DNA of 64,000 bases from Glaciecola sp047250385. GTDB taxonomy: Bacteria; Pseudomonadota; Gammaproteobacteria; Enterobacterales; Alteromonadaceae. Positions 55,052-63,614 of this stretch are shown here, in pieces. The notes under the pieces are model-generated. The model had not been told where the DNA came from. It ran no database searches and was given only the letters and a program-made list of their open reading frames with translations. The first letter of the stretch is position 1. Each line of letters opens with the position of its first letter. Position numbers and translations under genes: made by a program. The stretch is taken from the NCBI RefSeq assembly GCF_047250385.1, contig NZ_JBLBVM010000053.1, positions 124,001 through 188,000 on the forward strand, written 5' to 3'.

Positions 55052-56497
55052 ATGTTACCTGTAGTGGCCTTAGTTGGCCGACCCAATGTTGGTAAATCAA
55101 CATTATTTAATCGATTAACGAATACCCGTGATGCACTAGTTGCAGACTTCCCGGGTTTAACGCGCGATCGTAAATATGGCGCTGCGAAATTCGAAACTCG
55201 AAATTTCATTGTAGTAGACACTGGCGGTATAACCGGCGATGAAGAAGGCATCGATGCAGCAATGGCAGAACAGTCATTATTAGCCATTGATGAAGCTGAT
55301 GTCGTGTTATTTTTGGTAGATGCTAGAGTTGGCCTCACTCCCGATGATATCGGCCTTGCTGAGCACTTACGCAAACAAAGTAAATCCGTATATCTAGTCG
55401 CCAATAAAGTCGACGGTATCGACGGTGACAGTGAAACGGCTGACTTCTACAAATTAGGTTTTGCAGAGGTATTACAAATCGCAGCTGCCCACGGACGTGG
55501 CGTGTCGCAGTTAATGACGCACGTTCTAGGTCCTCTTGAAAAGTCCTTTCCGGATATGGAAATAGTTGAAGATGAAAGAGATGACGACGAAGAGGATGCT
55601 GAAGCTAAGTTAGAGCGTTTACAAAATTCACCAATCAAACTCGCAATAGTGGGTAAGCCTAACGTAGGTAAGTCTACTTTAACCAATCGAATTTTAGGTG
55701 AAGAGCGGGTAGTTGTTTATGATGAGCCTGGCACTACGCGCGATAGCATTTTTATCCCGATGCAGCGCGACGATCGTGAATATATCCTGATCGATACTGC
55801 CGGTGTTAGAAGACGCAGAAAAGTATCTGAAACAGTCGAAAAATTCTCGATCATAAAAACGCTACAAGCGATTGAAGAGTCGAATGTTGTATTGCTAGTC
55901 ATTGATGCAACAGAGGGTATCAGCGATCAAGATTTGTCTCTTCTAGGGTTTATACTTAATTCAGGCCGTTCGTTGGTGTTAGCTGTCAATAAGTGGGATG
56001 GATTAGAAAAGCATGTTAAGGAAGAAATTAAACGCGAACTAGACAGACGTCTTGGTTTTGTTGACTTTGCACGCTTACATTTTATTTCAGCATTGCACGG
56101 TACTGGCGTAGGTCATTTGTTCGAATCAGTTCAAGAAGCTTACAATTCGGCGACAGTGCGTATTAATACATCTATGTTGACGCAAATAATGGAAATGGCG
56201 CAAGCCGATCACCAACCACCGCTAATACGTGGGCGTCGAGTTAAGATGAAATATGCGCATGCTGGGGGCTACAACCCACCTGTGATTGTGATCCACGGTA
56301 ACCAAGTTAAGGACTTGCCTGATTCATACAAACGCTACCTTATGAATTATTATCGCAAAGCCTTAAAAACCATGGGAACGCCGATTAGAGTTGAATTCAA
56401 AGAGGGGGCTAACCCATTTGAAGGCAAGGTGAATAAATTAACCGTTTCCCAAGAAAGACAGCGTAAGCGTTTGATGACTTTTCATAAGAAAAAGTAG
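55052..56497 (+). CDS. der: Ribosome biogenesis GTPase Der (EngA)
   Basis: A 481-aa protein with two tandem GTPase domains and a C-terminal KH-like domain, needed for 50S maturation. G1 motifs are GRPNVGKS (about 8) and GKPNVGKS (about 203); G3 are DTGG and DTAGV; G4 are NKVD and NKWD. The acidic linker EDERDDDEEDAEAKLE separates the domains. The N-terminus MLPVVALVGRPNVGKSTLFN fixes the start, with AAGGG 6 bp upstream. A terminator hairpin lies directly before the ribosome-binding site. Confidence 0.98.
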   Translation: MLPVVALVGRPNVGKSTLFNRLTNTRDALVADFPGLTRDRKYGAAKFETRNFIVVDTGGITGDEEGIDAAMAEQSLLAIDEADVVLFLVDARVGLTPDDIGLAEHLRKQSKSVYLVANKVDGIDGDSETADFYKLGFAEVLQIAAAHGRGVSQLMTHVLGPLEKSFPDMEIVEDERDDDEEDAEAKLERLQNSPIKLAIVGKPNVGKSTLTNRILGEERVVVYDEPGTTRDSIFIPMQRDDREYILIDTAGVRRRRKVSETVEKFSIIKTLQAIEESNVVLLVIDATEGISDQDLSLLGFILNSGRSLVLAVNKWDGLEKHVKEEIKRELDRRLGFVDFARLHFISALHGTGVGHLFESVQEAYNSATVRINTSMLTQIMEMAQADHQPPLIRGRRVKMKYAHAGGYNPPVIVIHGNQVKDLPDSYKRYLMNYYRKALKTMGTPIRVEFKEGANPFEGKVNKLTVSQERQRKRLMTFHKKK

Positions 56498-56526
56498 TTG
56501 AGTCTTTACTTTTTGGTTTCCTTTCG

Positions 56527-56541
56527 GCCCGAACATCGGGC
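56527..56541. other. GC-rich hairpin after der
   Basis: GCCCGA-ACA-TCGGGC, a 6-bp stem with a 3-nt loop, 30 bp after the der stop. There is no T-run on either strand, so it is not a classical terminator, but it may stop 3' exonucleases. The rest of the 285-bp gap holds only the leftward terminator at 56731-56756. Confidence 0.35.
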
Positions 56542-56730
56542 AGAAATGTAACCATTTCATACCCGCAAATATTATTCTTCTTGAACATGAATTGGGTCAA
56601 TATTAATGAGAAGCACTCGTTACTAATTGATATAGCGACAATAACCCGCAGTTTATTATAAGTTGATGACTCCCCAATAGAAATCAATATATTATATGTA
56701 CCAAGATAATAAAACGGGTCTACGGTCGCA

Positions 56731-56756
56731 AAAAAAAGGTAGCGATGGCTACCTTT
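56731..56756 (-). terminator. Rho-independent terminator of the PEP-CTERM-like gene
   Basis: AAAGGTAGC / GCTACCTTT form a 9-bp stem with a 4-nt loop. The A-run 56731-56737 becomes the T-tract on the minus strand. It lies 27 bp after the stop of the 56783-57643 gene. Confidence 0.85.
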
Positions 56757-56782
56757 CCTAACAAACATTTAATCTCAAAAAC

Positions 56783-57643
56783 CTATCGTTTAAACGAACG
56801 ACGGCCTGCAAAAATTAATAGCCCCAGTCCAAACAACGACAACATACTAGGCGCAGAGAGTACAGGGGGGGCAGTACCCGAAATAAACGAAAAAGTATTT
56901 AAACCATAAATAGCATTGTCGTTCAAATTGGTATAATCACCGCCACAAATTGGGTCGCCACAACCGTCTGTTGTTGCAATCATATCTACATCTGCGATAA
57001 CGAATAATCGTCCCGCTCCAGGTGCGTAATCACCCGCATTCCAAAAAGCTGAAGTTACTTGACCTGATGTATTGATACCGCCGATAGTTCCGTTTAAGGC
57101 GGATATTGCACCTGCATTTAGTTGGCCTACAGAATAAAACTGTTCTACGTTAAACGCTGTACCAAAGGGACCGTCAAATAAAGGTGGGCCCCCGTTGGAG
57201 ACAGAGCCATCACTGATGCTGGTAGTTATACCTAATGCTTCCCCTAAGCCATCATGAGAAGAGTCGTCTTGTAAGAGAAATAGGTCGCCTCCGGAGAGAA
57301 AGAAACTCACTACTTCGGCTGAAAATAATGAAGCGTCTGCATCAGAAACCCATGGTGCGATAAACATATCGATACCTGACAAGGTTGAGCTTACTACACT
57401 TGATAGAGTTGTTGTTGTGATAGTCTCATTTACGATACCAGCAGGCCCAAAATAAGCTGGATTTTCTAGAGCTGCCCGAAAATCTTCGACACACTCTCGA
57501 TCCCAAGCCCAGCAGCCACTTCCTGAGGTTATTGTGGTGCTCGCACCGCCGACTATATAAGCGGCCGATGCAGTGCCGCATATCATAAGTGATATTAGAG
57601 GTATGACTATGCAGAGTTTTATAAACGATTTAATTGATAACAT
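56783..57643 (-). CDS. PEP-CTERM-like exported protein (GATase-like body)
   Basis: A 286-aa protein with a signal peptide (about 1-27, IPLISLMICGTASA) and a C-terminal sorting tail: Pro-Ser (VLSAPSML), hydrophobic SLFGLGLLIFAG and RRSFKR. This is a clear PEP-CTERM variant. The body resembles a class I glutamine-amidotransferase-like Rossmann fold as used in DUF4350-type proteins (IDMFIAPWVSDADASLFSAEVVSFFLSGGDLFLLQD), though no catalytic cysteine motif is evident. Two Cys pairs (GCWAWDRECVED, DGCGDPICGG) could form disulfides. It has its own terminator and a sigma-54 promoter sharing the upstream element of the PEP-CTERM-like gene at 39482. Confidence 0.82.
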   Translation of the reverse strand: MLSIKSFIKLCIVIPLISLMICGTASAAYIVGGASTTITSGSGCWAWDRECVEDFRAALENPAYFGPAGIVNETITTTTLSSVVSSTLSGIDMFIAPWVSDADASLFSAEVVSFFLSGGDLFLLQDDSSHDGLGEALGITTSISDGSVSNGGPPLFDGPFGTAFNVEQFYSVGQLNAGAISALNGTIGGINTSGQVTSAFWNAGDYAPGAGRLFVIADVDMIATTDGCGDPICGGDYTNLNDNAIYGLNTFSFISGTAPPVLSAPSMLSLFGLGLLIFAGRRSFKR

Positions 57644-57796
57644 TAGCGTTCCGTCCTATTTGAATGGTTTGTTTCTTAACCTTAATAAAAAAGTGTTAAA
57701 TTAAAACATATATTCTCGACAGCAATTAATTCCATCTAACTTATGCAGACTACAGTTGGTGGGGTTAACACGAAATTTATATTTCAATATGAAGCT

Positions 57797-57812
57797 TGCA
57801 ATTATCGTTCCA
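57797..57812 (-). promoter_or_regulatory. Sigma-54 (-24/-12) promoter of the 57643 PEP-CTERM-like gene
   Basis: Minus strand TGGAAC, 5 bp, TTGCA; one mismatch to TGGCAC-N5-TTGCW. The -12 TTGCA is perfect. The predicted leader is about 140 nt long. Confidence 0.65.
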
Positions 57813-57878
57813 GTTTAAAAAATCTATGGTTATAAGTGGGTTAGGAAACTGAGATGGGGTTTTAATTTTTCTTAGTTG

Positions 57879-57901
57879 AAAAGTGTAAAAATTGCTGACA
57901 G
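57879..57901 (-). promoter_or_regulatory. Shared 23-bp upstream element, copy 2
   Basis: Plus-strand reading AAAAGTGTAAAAA, TTG, CTGACAG; 19 of 23 bases identical to the copy at 39608-39630 in the same orientation relative to the gene, 66 bp upstream of the -24 box. Confidence 0.65.
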
Positions 57902-58032
57902 CTAGATATACCCAAGATTACTATCTATTAATATTATGATAATCAATAAATAGCAGAATATATTGGAAATAAGAACTCTTCGTGATTAAAGAAGTATTTT
58001 AAACATAAACAGTTCAGCAATAACTTATAACC

Positions 58033-60117
58033 TTAATCGCGATCAACAACCTTAGGAACCACCGCAAAAGGCTTAATTCCAAACTCTGGATAAACTTCAC
58101 TAGGGAAGTAAATCGCACCGTCTTTCGCAACCATTGATATTGTTTTGATTGCACGAAGGTCTGAAATTGGGTCGCCGGGCACTAAGAAAAAGTCAGCTAG
58201 TTTTCCAACTTCTATACTACCCAGTTGCTCGCCATATCCTAAGTAATGGGCCATATCGTAAGACGCTCTGCTAAGCACTTCGGCATTCGTCATACCTAGC
58301 TTTTTGAATAATTCTAATTCTCTATGTAATTCAAACGCACCACCTAAATCGGTGCCTGGAACGAGAAGAATCCCTTTGTTATGCATCAATGTAAGTGTCT
58401 CTATGATTTTGTCAAAGGCCAAACGGTAAGCTTCGTCTTCATCATTATCGGCAACATTTAACAAGGCGACTTTTGCATTTCGTTGAACACCTACAGGCAT
58501 ATTATTGATGTAGTCTTGAGTACCAATGCGGGTCGCGCCATTTCTGGCTGTTAAACCAAATTCATGTATCACCATAGTTGGGTCGACAGCGATATTCTTC
58601 TCTACCATTGTGTTTAAGGTATTTTGTACTTTTTCGCTGTTCAGATCTAAATCGACAAAGCGTTTCATTCCCGTAATGCGGTACAAAGTGCGTGTATCTT
58701 CCTCACGGTCGAGCACCCAACTGAGCATCGCTTGATTTATGTGAGTAATTTCGTCGTAGCCAGCAGCAATCATTTCATCAACAGTTGAGAATGCAGGAAT
58801 ATGGCCAGTTACACGCATTCCATGTTCTTTGGCTGCTTTTGCCATAGCAGGAACCCATTCACCGTTTACTGAGCTGTAAATTTTGATTTGGAAGTAACCA
58901 CCTTTTTCACCGTACATGTTCACTAAATCAACAGCTTCTTGTTCCGTAGATGCAATTTCACCTGTTGCATTAGAAAACTCGCTTTTCCCTTCGATGAAAC
59001 CACTTTTAGTAATACGAGGCCCTATAATTTGCTTATTCTCAATTTTTTCGATTAAGGAATCTAATACCGTGATTTCGTTGCCCATGTCTCTCACTGAGGT
59101 AACGCCAGCCATCACGTTTAGAAGAGCATCGTTATCACTCATGTGGCCATGCATTTCATAAAAGCCTGGGATCAATGTGCCACCATTACCATCAATTAGA
59201 ACTTCTCCGTCTTTAGGCTCATCAAGCACTGATTCGATAGCGGTAATCTTGTTTTTCTCAATGAGCACTGATTGCGGCGCAGTAAGTTGTTTATTTATGG
59301 AGTCAAAGATTCTAACGTTGTTAATTCGCACGGGTTTCTCGAATTGGTGCGTTGCTTTCTTTGCAATTTTATCAAAACGATTGGCGTTTAATGTAGCCGC
59401 TAATTCGCTTAAAACTTTGCTTTGTTGCTCTAAACCTTCTTTAACGATCACAGCGCGTGGTGATAAATAAGCAAGCAGATGCTGATTTTGATCAAGTGCA
59501 ATGTAGCTTGGGGCGAGTTCAATTCCGTTGATTGAATAGATAATCGCTTCGACCTTTGTATTCTTATCATCATGCAGAGTTAGGCTTTGAACTTTTTTGA
59601 TTGTTAGTTCCCCAGAGGGGAGGGCAGATAGAGACTGATTAGTATTTTCTAATAAGGCCTTTGCATAAATGAAAAGGGCATAAGGACTCGCGTTTTGTGC
59701 AATGTATATTTCTCCACTTTCGACTTTGGCGCTGCCACTTTCGGATGAGCTCTCCCAGTTCGCCATACCATCTATTAGGCTAAACTGTTCATTCACTTCA
59801 TTTCCAAAAACAGTTTTCCCAGTAATACGCCAGTCAATAGGGAGCCCTGTATCTGAAAGCTGCAACGTTTCCGTGCTACTTGCACCACGACCATTATTAC
59901 TGAAAGAATAATCAATATTAATTTTGTCAGCATCGCGATCAACAATGATGCCTCCGACATCTGTTCCACCAAATATGAGTCTAAATTTCTCTTGATTAGG
60001 CAGTCGGTTTTTGGCTGTGTAGTTTGATTCATCTTGTTGAGAACATCCTGAAGAAATTATAAGTGCAATAGCACAGATAAAAAGCGGTAGTGTTTTTATC
60101 GACTTGTGAATGTTCAT
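58033..60117 (-). CDS. Amidohydrolase-family lipoprotein
   Basis: A 694-aa protein with a lipoprotein signal (lipobox ISSGC, Cys25). Residues 40-260 are an N-terminal beta domain of unknown role (GGTDVGGIIVDRDADKINI). From about 265 there is an imidazolonepropionase-like amidohydrolase: VRINNVRIFDS, the first metal site in EMHGHMSD (His323, His325), a candidate metal-bridging lysine in FQIKIYSS, metal histidines in VTGHIPAF and EITHINQA, and the catalytic Asp in LLVPGTDLGG. The C-terminus IEVGKLADFFLVPGDPISDL is typical. Probably a periplasmic hydrolase of a cyclic amide or dipeptide-like bond; substrate unknown. AAAGG lies 8 bp before the start. Confidence 0.88.
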   Translation of the reverse strand: MNIHKSIKTLPLFICAIALIISSGCSQQDESNYTAKNRLPNQEKFRLIFGGTDVGGIIVDRDADKINIDYSFSNNGRGASSTETLQLSDTGLPIDWRITGKTVFGNEVNEQFSLIDGMANWESSSESGSAKVESGEIYIAQNASPYALFIYAKALLENTNQSLSALPSGELTIKKVQSLTLHDDKNTKVEAIIYSINGIELAPSYIALDQNQHLLAYLSPRAVIVKEGLEQQSKVLSELAATLNANRFDKIAKKATHQFEKPVRINNVRIFDSINKQLTAPQSVLIEKNKITAIESVLDEPKDGEVLIDGNGGTLIPGFYEMHGHMSDNDALLNVMAGVTSVRDMGNEITVLDSLIEKIENKQIIGPRITKSGFIEGKSEFSNATGEIASTEQEAVDLVNMYGEKGGYFQIKIYSSVNGEWVPAMAKAAKEHGMRVTGHIPAFSTVDEMIAAGYDEITHINQAMLSWVLDREEDTRTLYRITGMKRFVDLDLNSEKVQNTLNTMVEKNIAVDPTMVIHEFGLTARNGATRIGTQDYINNMPVGVQRNAKVALLNVADNDEDEAYRLAFDKIIETLTLMHNKGILLVPGTDLGGAFELHRELELFKKLGMTNAEVLSRASYDMAHYLGYGEQLGSIEVGKLADFFLVPGDPISDLRAIKTISMVAKDGAIYFPSEVYPEFGIKPFAVVPKVVDRD

Positions 60118-60250
60118 ATCAATGCCTTTTATTGTTTTAATTTTTCAATATAAAGAATAGTAACTAAAAAAGTTATCCGCAACTACGCGCTATTACTCTA
60201 TTTATCTAATACTTGGATGGACTCAATTCACTCAAGCTAACCCAGCTCAA

Positions 60251-60315
60251 ATCAACTCTACGCTACTCAACTTTACGCTACTCAACTCAACTTTACGCTA
60301 CTCAACTCTACGCTA
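60251..60315. repeat. Four-copy 15-bp tandem repeat
   Basis: The unit CTCAACTTTACGCTA occurs at 60251-60265 (first base A, T/C variant), 60266-60280, 60281-60300 (with a 5-bp CTCAA duplication) and 60301-60315, with degenerate flanks to 60330. It lies between the transporter stop and the amidohydrolase promoter region. A slippage-type minisatellite, not a CRISPR. Confidence 0.8.
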
Positions 60316-60367
60316 CGCATCTCAACTCAGTCTGTTTTTAGTATCGAGTGGTGATCATACATTCAAT

Positions 60368-61471
60368 CTACCGAACCGAGCCACTCTCAATGACGCTTAA
60401 ACATTGTTGCCATATCCCCAATTCGCGCAATGCGATCTTGAAGCTCACTAACATCGGCACCGCTAATAATAAACCTACCACGCCCCATAACCAGCCCCAG
60501 ATTAAGAGCCAAACAATCACAATAAGAGGGTTAATTCTCATGTTTCTGCCCATCACTAAAGGCGTTATAAATTGTGATTCAAGGACGTTTATACCAAGAT
60601 AAATAGAGATAGGGGCAAGGATACTGATATTAAAGCCAAATTGAACACTGGACGCTAATGCAATAATTGTAGTGCTCAATACCATGCCGACATAGGGGAT
60701 GAAGTTCATCAAACCTGCAATAGCGCCCCATAAAATAGCATCCTCCAAACCAACTAAGTGCAAGCCTATCGCTGTGCATATGCCAAGGCCCAGGTTTATA
60801 AATGACATTGTTAGCACGTATCTAGATAGTTGCTTTTGAATTGACGTAATAATACGAACGGCTTTTTCTTTATTTCCATCTGTATTCAGTCCTGACAAAA
60901 AGCTTGAGTAAAGGGCAGGGGAAAATATGAGTAAAAACAATATCAGAATTATTACAGTAACAACCTGTGCCAAGAGCGCTGGCGTAGCTACAAAAACGCT
61001 TGTAATCGCATTGATTCCGCTCTCTTTTAGCTTTTCTGTCACAGCGTTAGGGTTCTTTGGGCTAGGCTCAGGCTCTTCGTCATCGCTTGTAAACCAACTA
61101 AAAAATCCACTTTCTTCTTCAGTTTTGGGTTTTAATTCTTGTTGACTGCGCTCAAACTCTTCAGTCACTGATTCAATCTGAAGCGTTAATTTCGTGGTTA
61201 ATTCTGGAATAAGCTTAGCCCACTTTTGAACCGGCTCAGCTAAGTTCACAGTTAGCACTGCGAAAGGCATTAGGAAAAGGCTCAACAGAATAACCGCGGA
61301 TACTACTCTAGGGACTTTCAAGCGCTTTAAAAGGTTTACGATTGGGCTTAGCATTAAGGCTATGAGGGCTGTAAATACCAAAGGTACTAACAATGACTTT
61401 GCGAAATGAAGTGTGTAGAGGATCGCAATGAAAAACAAACTGTTAAGTGCAAATTGATTTTTGGCTAGCAT
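60368..61471 (-). CDS. AI-2E (PerM) family transporter
   Basis: A 367-aa inner-membrane protein with about eight TMs: two near the N-terminus (about 8-45), one at about 58-77, then a hydrophilic charged loop (about 85-160, including FTSDDEEPEPSPKNP), and a block of TMs from about 165. The signature GLMNFIPYVGM and the C-terminal VWLLIWGWLWGVVGLLLAVPML are those of the AI-2E/UPF0118 family. Members export small molecules or exchange Na+/H+; the substrate here cannot be told. GGAAAGAG precedes the ATG. Its start is only 24 bp beyond a terminator hairpin, so it depends on read-through from the M2 peptidase gene or a promoter overlapping that hairpin. Confidence 0.9.
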   Translation of the reverse strand: MLAKNQFALNSLFFIAILYTLHFAKSLLVPLVFTALIALMLSPIVNLLKRLKVPRVVSAVILLSLFLMPFAVLTVNLAEPVQKWAKLIPELTTKLTLQIESVTEEFERSQQELKPKTEEESGFFSWFTSDDEEPEPSPKNPNAVTEKLKESGINAITSVFVATPALLAQVVTVIILILFLLIFSPALYSSFLSGLNTDGNKEKAVRIITSIQKQLSRYVLTMSFINLGLGICTAIGLHLVGLEDAILWGAIAGLMNFIPYVGMVLSTTIIALASSVQFGFNISILAPISIYLGINVLESQFITPLVMGRNMRINPLIVIVWLLIWGWLWGVVGLLLAVPMLVSFKIALRELGIWQQCLSVIESGSVR

Positions 61472-61495
61472 TCTCTTTCCAATCGTTTAATTAAC

Positions 61496-61524
61496 AAAAA
61501 GGTCGTCTGTATTGAGACGACCTT
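61496..61524 (-). terminator. Rho-independent terminator after the M2 peptidase gene
   Basis: AAGGTCGTCT / AGACGACCTT, a 10-bp perfect stem with a 6-nt loop and a five-T tract on the minus strand, 44 bp past the peptidase stop and 24 bp before the transporter start. Confidence 0.9.
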
Positions 61525-61567
61525 CGCTTCTATTTAACTGCCATTTTAATTTTATGCTAAACGAGCC

Positions 61568-63397
61568 CTACCAGCCACAATTGCGACCTTCGTTTTGTTT
61601 ATCTAGCCAAACTTTCAGTGGTGCAAAGTATGCTTCAATCGTTGAGGCATCCATATCCGGAGAACCGGTTAACGCAGTCATCGCTTCTTGCCATGGTTTA
61701 CTTTGTCCCATTTCCAGCATTTCATTCAGTGCTTTACCTGCTTTTTCGCTTCCATATATTGAGCAGCGGTGAAGCGCTTCTTCACTACCTGCGATATCAC
61801 ATAGTGCTTGATGGAATTGGAATTGCAGAATGTGAGCTAAGAAGTAACGAGTATATGAAACATTCGCAGGAACGTGGTATTTCGCGCCCGGATCGAAAGC
61901 ATCCGCTGAACGCTCAACTGGAGCGGCTACGCCTTGATATTTTTCACGAAGTTCCCACCATAGCGTGTTGTATTCTTCAGGCGTGATTTCACCTGCCAAT
62001 ACTTTCCAGCGCCACTGATCGACCATCAATCCAAATGGAATAAAGGCAATTTTATCTAACGCTACTTTTAACAGCATGCCAATGTCATTTGATTCATCTG
62101 GGATCTCATCAATTAAACCAATTTGTTTTAAGTAAGTTGGTGTGATCGAAAGGGCAATTGTATCACCAATGGCTTCATGGAAACCGCTATTGGCAGAACC
62201 TCTATAAAGCAATGGTTGGTCTTTGTAGGCACGTTGATAATAGTTGTGACCTAGTTCGTGGTGGATCACATTAAACTCTTCTCCGGTCTTTTGAATACAC
62301 ATTTTAATGCGTAAATCGTCTTTCTCATCTAAGTCCCAAGCTGAAGCATGGCACTGAACTTCTCGGCCTTCAGGTTTAGTGAACATTGAGCGTTCGTAGA
62401 AAGTATCAGGTAAAGGTTCAAAACCAAGTGATGAGAAGAAACTCTCAGCCTGTTTAACCATTTTAATTTCATCGTAACCTTGCTCAGCTAGAGCTTTCGT
62501 CACATCGGGAACATTTAATTTCTGCTCTGGTTTGACGATGTCGTATACGTTGCCCCAACTTTGCGCCCACATATTGCCAAGTAAGTGCGCAGGAATTGGC
62601 TTATCTAAAGGTACAATATCTTCACCATAGTGCTCAGATAACTCAGCTCTAACATGGCAATGCAAAGACTCATAGAAAGGCTGCACTTGGCCCCATAAAC
62701 GGTCTAGTTCTTTTGGAAACTCTTCTGCAGGCATGTCGTATTTAGCACGCCACAATTCAGATGTGTTGGCATAGCCAAGCTCTTTTGCGCCCTCATTTGC
62801 AATACCAACTTGCTCTGTAAATATTTCTTTCATTGGTTTGGAAACTTCACGCCACCCCTTCCAAAACTCAAGCATAATGGCAGGGTCACGGCTAACAGCC
62901 ATTTCTGCACTCATTTCAACCAATGAATAACACTCGTTTTCGCTGCGGCAATATTTTCCAGCGCCATACATGCCTGCTAAGTCTGAGCCAATGCTTGCCA
63001 GACGCTCTGCTTTTGCCGGATCTGCTGGCGGCGCAATTTCAAGACCTGATTTCAATAAATTGAGCTGTCTACGTGTATCAGCATCAACTTTTACGTCGTT
63101 AAATTTAGCCGCTTCAACTGCGTATTTTGCCCACATGACTGACAATTGCTCACCTAAATATGCATCAACTTGAGCGTTGTCATAATTGATATTTGTTGAG
63201 TAGGCCCAGGATGCATGTGATGCAGGCTTTGCTAGGCGGGTAATGTCGTGGTCAACTTTTTGCAAAAATGCTTTAGCATCTTCAGCACTCAGCTTCGCTT
63301 CGCTCATTTTATTTGTATCGGTGTTAGCTGGCGAGCAGCCTGCGCAAAGCGCAATGACCACGGAAGCTAACAGAGAAATTTTTGTTTTATTCATCAT
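61568..63397 (-). CDS. M2-family (ACE-like) peptidyl-dipeptidase lipoprotein
   Basis: A 609-aa zinc metallopeptidase with a lipoprotein signal (lipobox LCAGC, Cys21). The zinc site is His380-Glu381-x2-His384 (VIHHELGHNYYQ) with the third ligand Glu408 (SGFHEAIGDTIALS); the spacing of 24 residues after the second His equals that in human ACE. Other M2 features are present: KMCIQKTGEEF, YDMPAEEFPKELDRLW and VPANVSYTRYFLAHILQFQFH (the tyrosines and Arg that bind substrate and chloride in ACE). It likely removes C-terminal dipeptides from peptides in the periplasm. The first two ATGs are adjacent; the outer one is used here. Confidence 0.95.
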   Translation of the reverse strand: MMNKTKISLLASVVIALCAGCSPANTDTNKMSEAKLSAEDAKAFLQKVDHDITRLAKPASHASWAYSTNINYDNAQVDAYLGEQLSVMWAKYAVEAAKFNDVKVDADTRRQLNLLKSGLEIAPPADPAKAERLASIGSDLAGMYGAGKYCRSENECYSLVEMSAEMAVSRDPAIMLEFWKGWREVSKPMKEIFTEQVGIANEGAKELGYANTSELWRAKYDMPAEEFPKELDRLWGQVQPFYESLHCHVRAELSEHYGEDIVPLDKPIPAHLLGNMWAQSWGNVYDIVKPEQKLNVPDVTKALAEQGYDEIKMVKQAESFFSSLGFEPLPDTFYERSMFTKPEGREVQCHASAWDLDEKDDLRIKMCIQKTGEEFNVIHHELGHNYYQRAYKDQPLLYRGSANSGFHEAIGDTIALSITPTYLKQIGLIDEIPDESNDIGMLLKVALDKIAFIPFGLMVDQWRWKVLAGEITPEEYNTLWWELREKYQGVAAPVERSADAFDPGAKYHVPANVSYTRYFLAHILQFQFHQALCDIAGSEEALHRCSIYGSEKAGKALNEMLEMGQSKPWQEAMTALTGSPDMDASTIEAYFAPLKVWLDKQNEGRNCGW

Positions 63398-63437
63398 TTT
63401 ATTCTTCTTTTGTGAATTTTATTTTTCTTATACAAGC

Positions 63438-63497
63438 ATGTCTTTTGTGAGTATGTCGATTGCGAGTATCTTTGGTGCGAATATGTCTTTTACGAAA
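63438..63497. repeat. Four-copy degenerate 15-bp tandem repeat upstream of the M2 peptidase
   Basis: Units ATGTCTTTTGTGAGT, ATGTCGATTGCGAGT, ATCTTTGGTGCGAAT and ATGTCTTTTACGAAA are contiguous at 63438-63497. The array starts 41 bp before the peptidase start codon and so falls in its promoter or leader. Confidence 0.7.
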
Positions 63498-63614
63498 AGT
63501 TCGCTCTCTTGCGAATTGTCATACGTCGTAACTCAGTACTTTAGCGCCATTAGTTGCAAAAGTACAAACTCAAGAGCTCAGCAGGGCAATAAAGTGTTTG
63601 TAAAACTTAAGTGA

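Larger units (their letters stand above)
57644..58032. other. 389-bp intergenic region carrying the second sigma-54 promoter
   Basis: AT-rich, with no gene. It holds a leader of about 140 bp, the -24/-12 promoter (57797-57812) and the upstream element (57879-57901) of the minus-strand PEP-CTERM-like gene. The right 130 bp, past the amidohydrolase stop, shows no convincing terminator. Confidence 0.6.

Noticed and set aside
56409..56768. A 119-codon minus-strand frame overlapping the der 3' end
   Set aside because: It overlaps der and begins within the terminator of the neighbouring minus-strand gene; the translation has no recognisable features.
60240..60330. Possible CRISPR array
   Set aside because: Units are 15 bp and contiguous without spacers, and there are no cas genes.
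63243..63614. A 123-codon plus-strand frame opposite the M2 peptidase start
   Set aside because: It runs through the signal-peptide coding region of the peptidase and the 15-bp repeats; the apparent five-residue repeat is only the translated tandem array.
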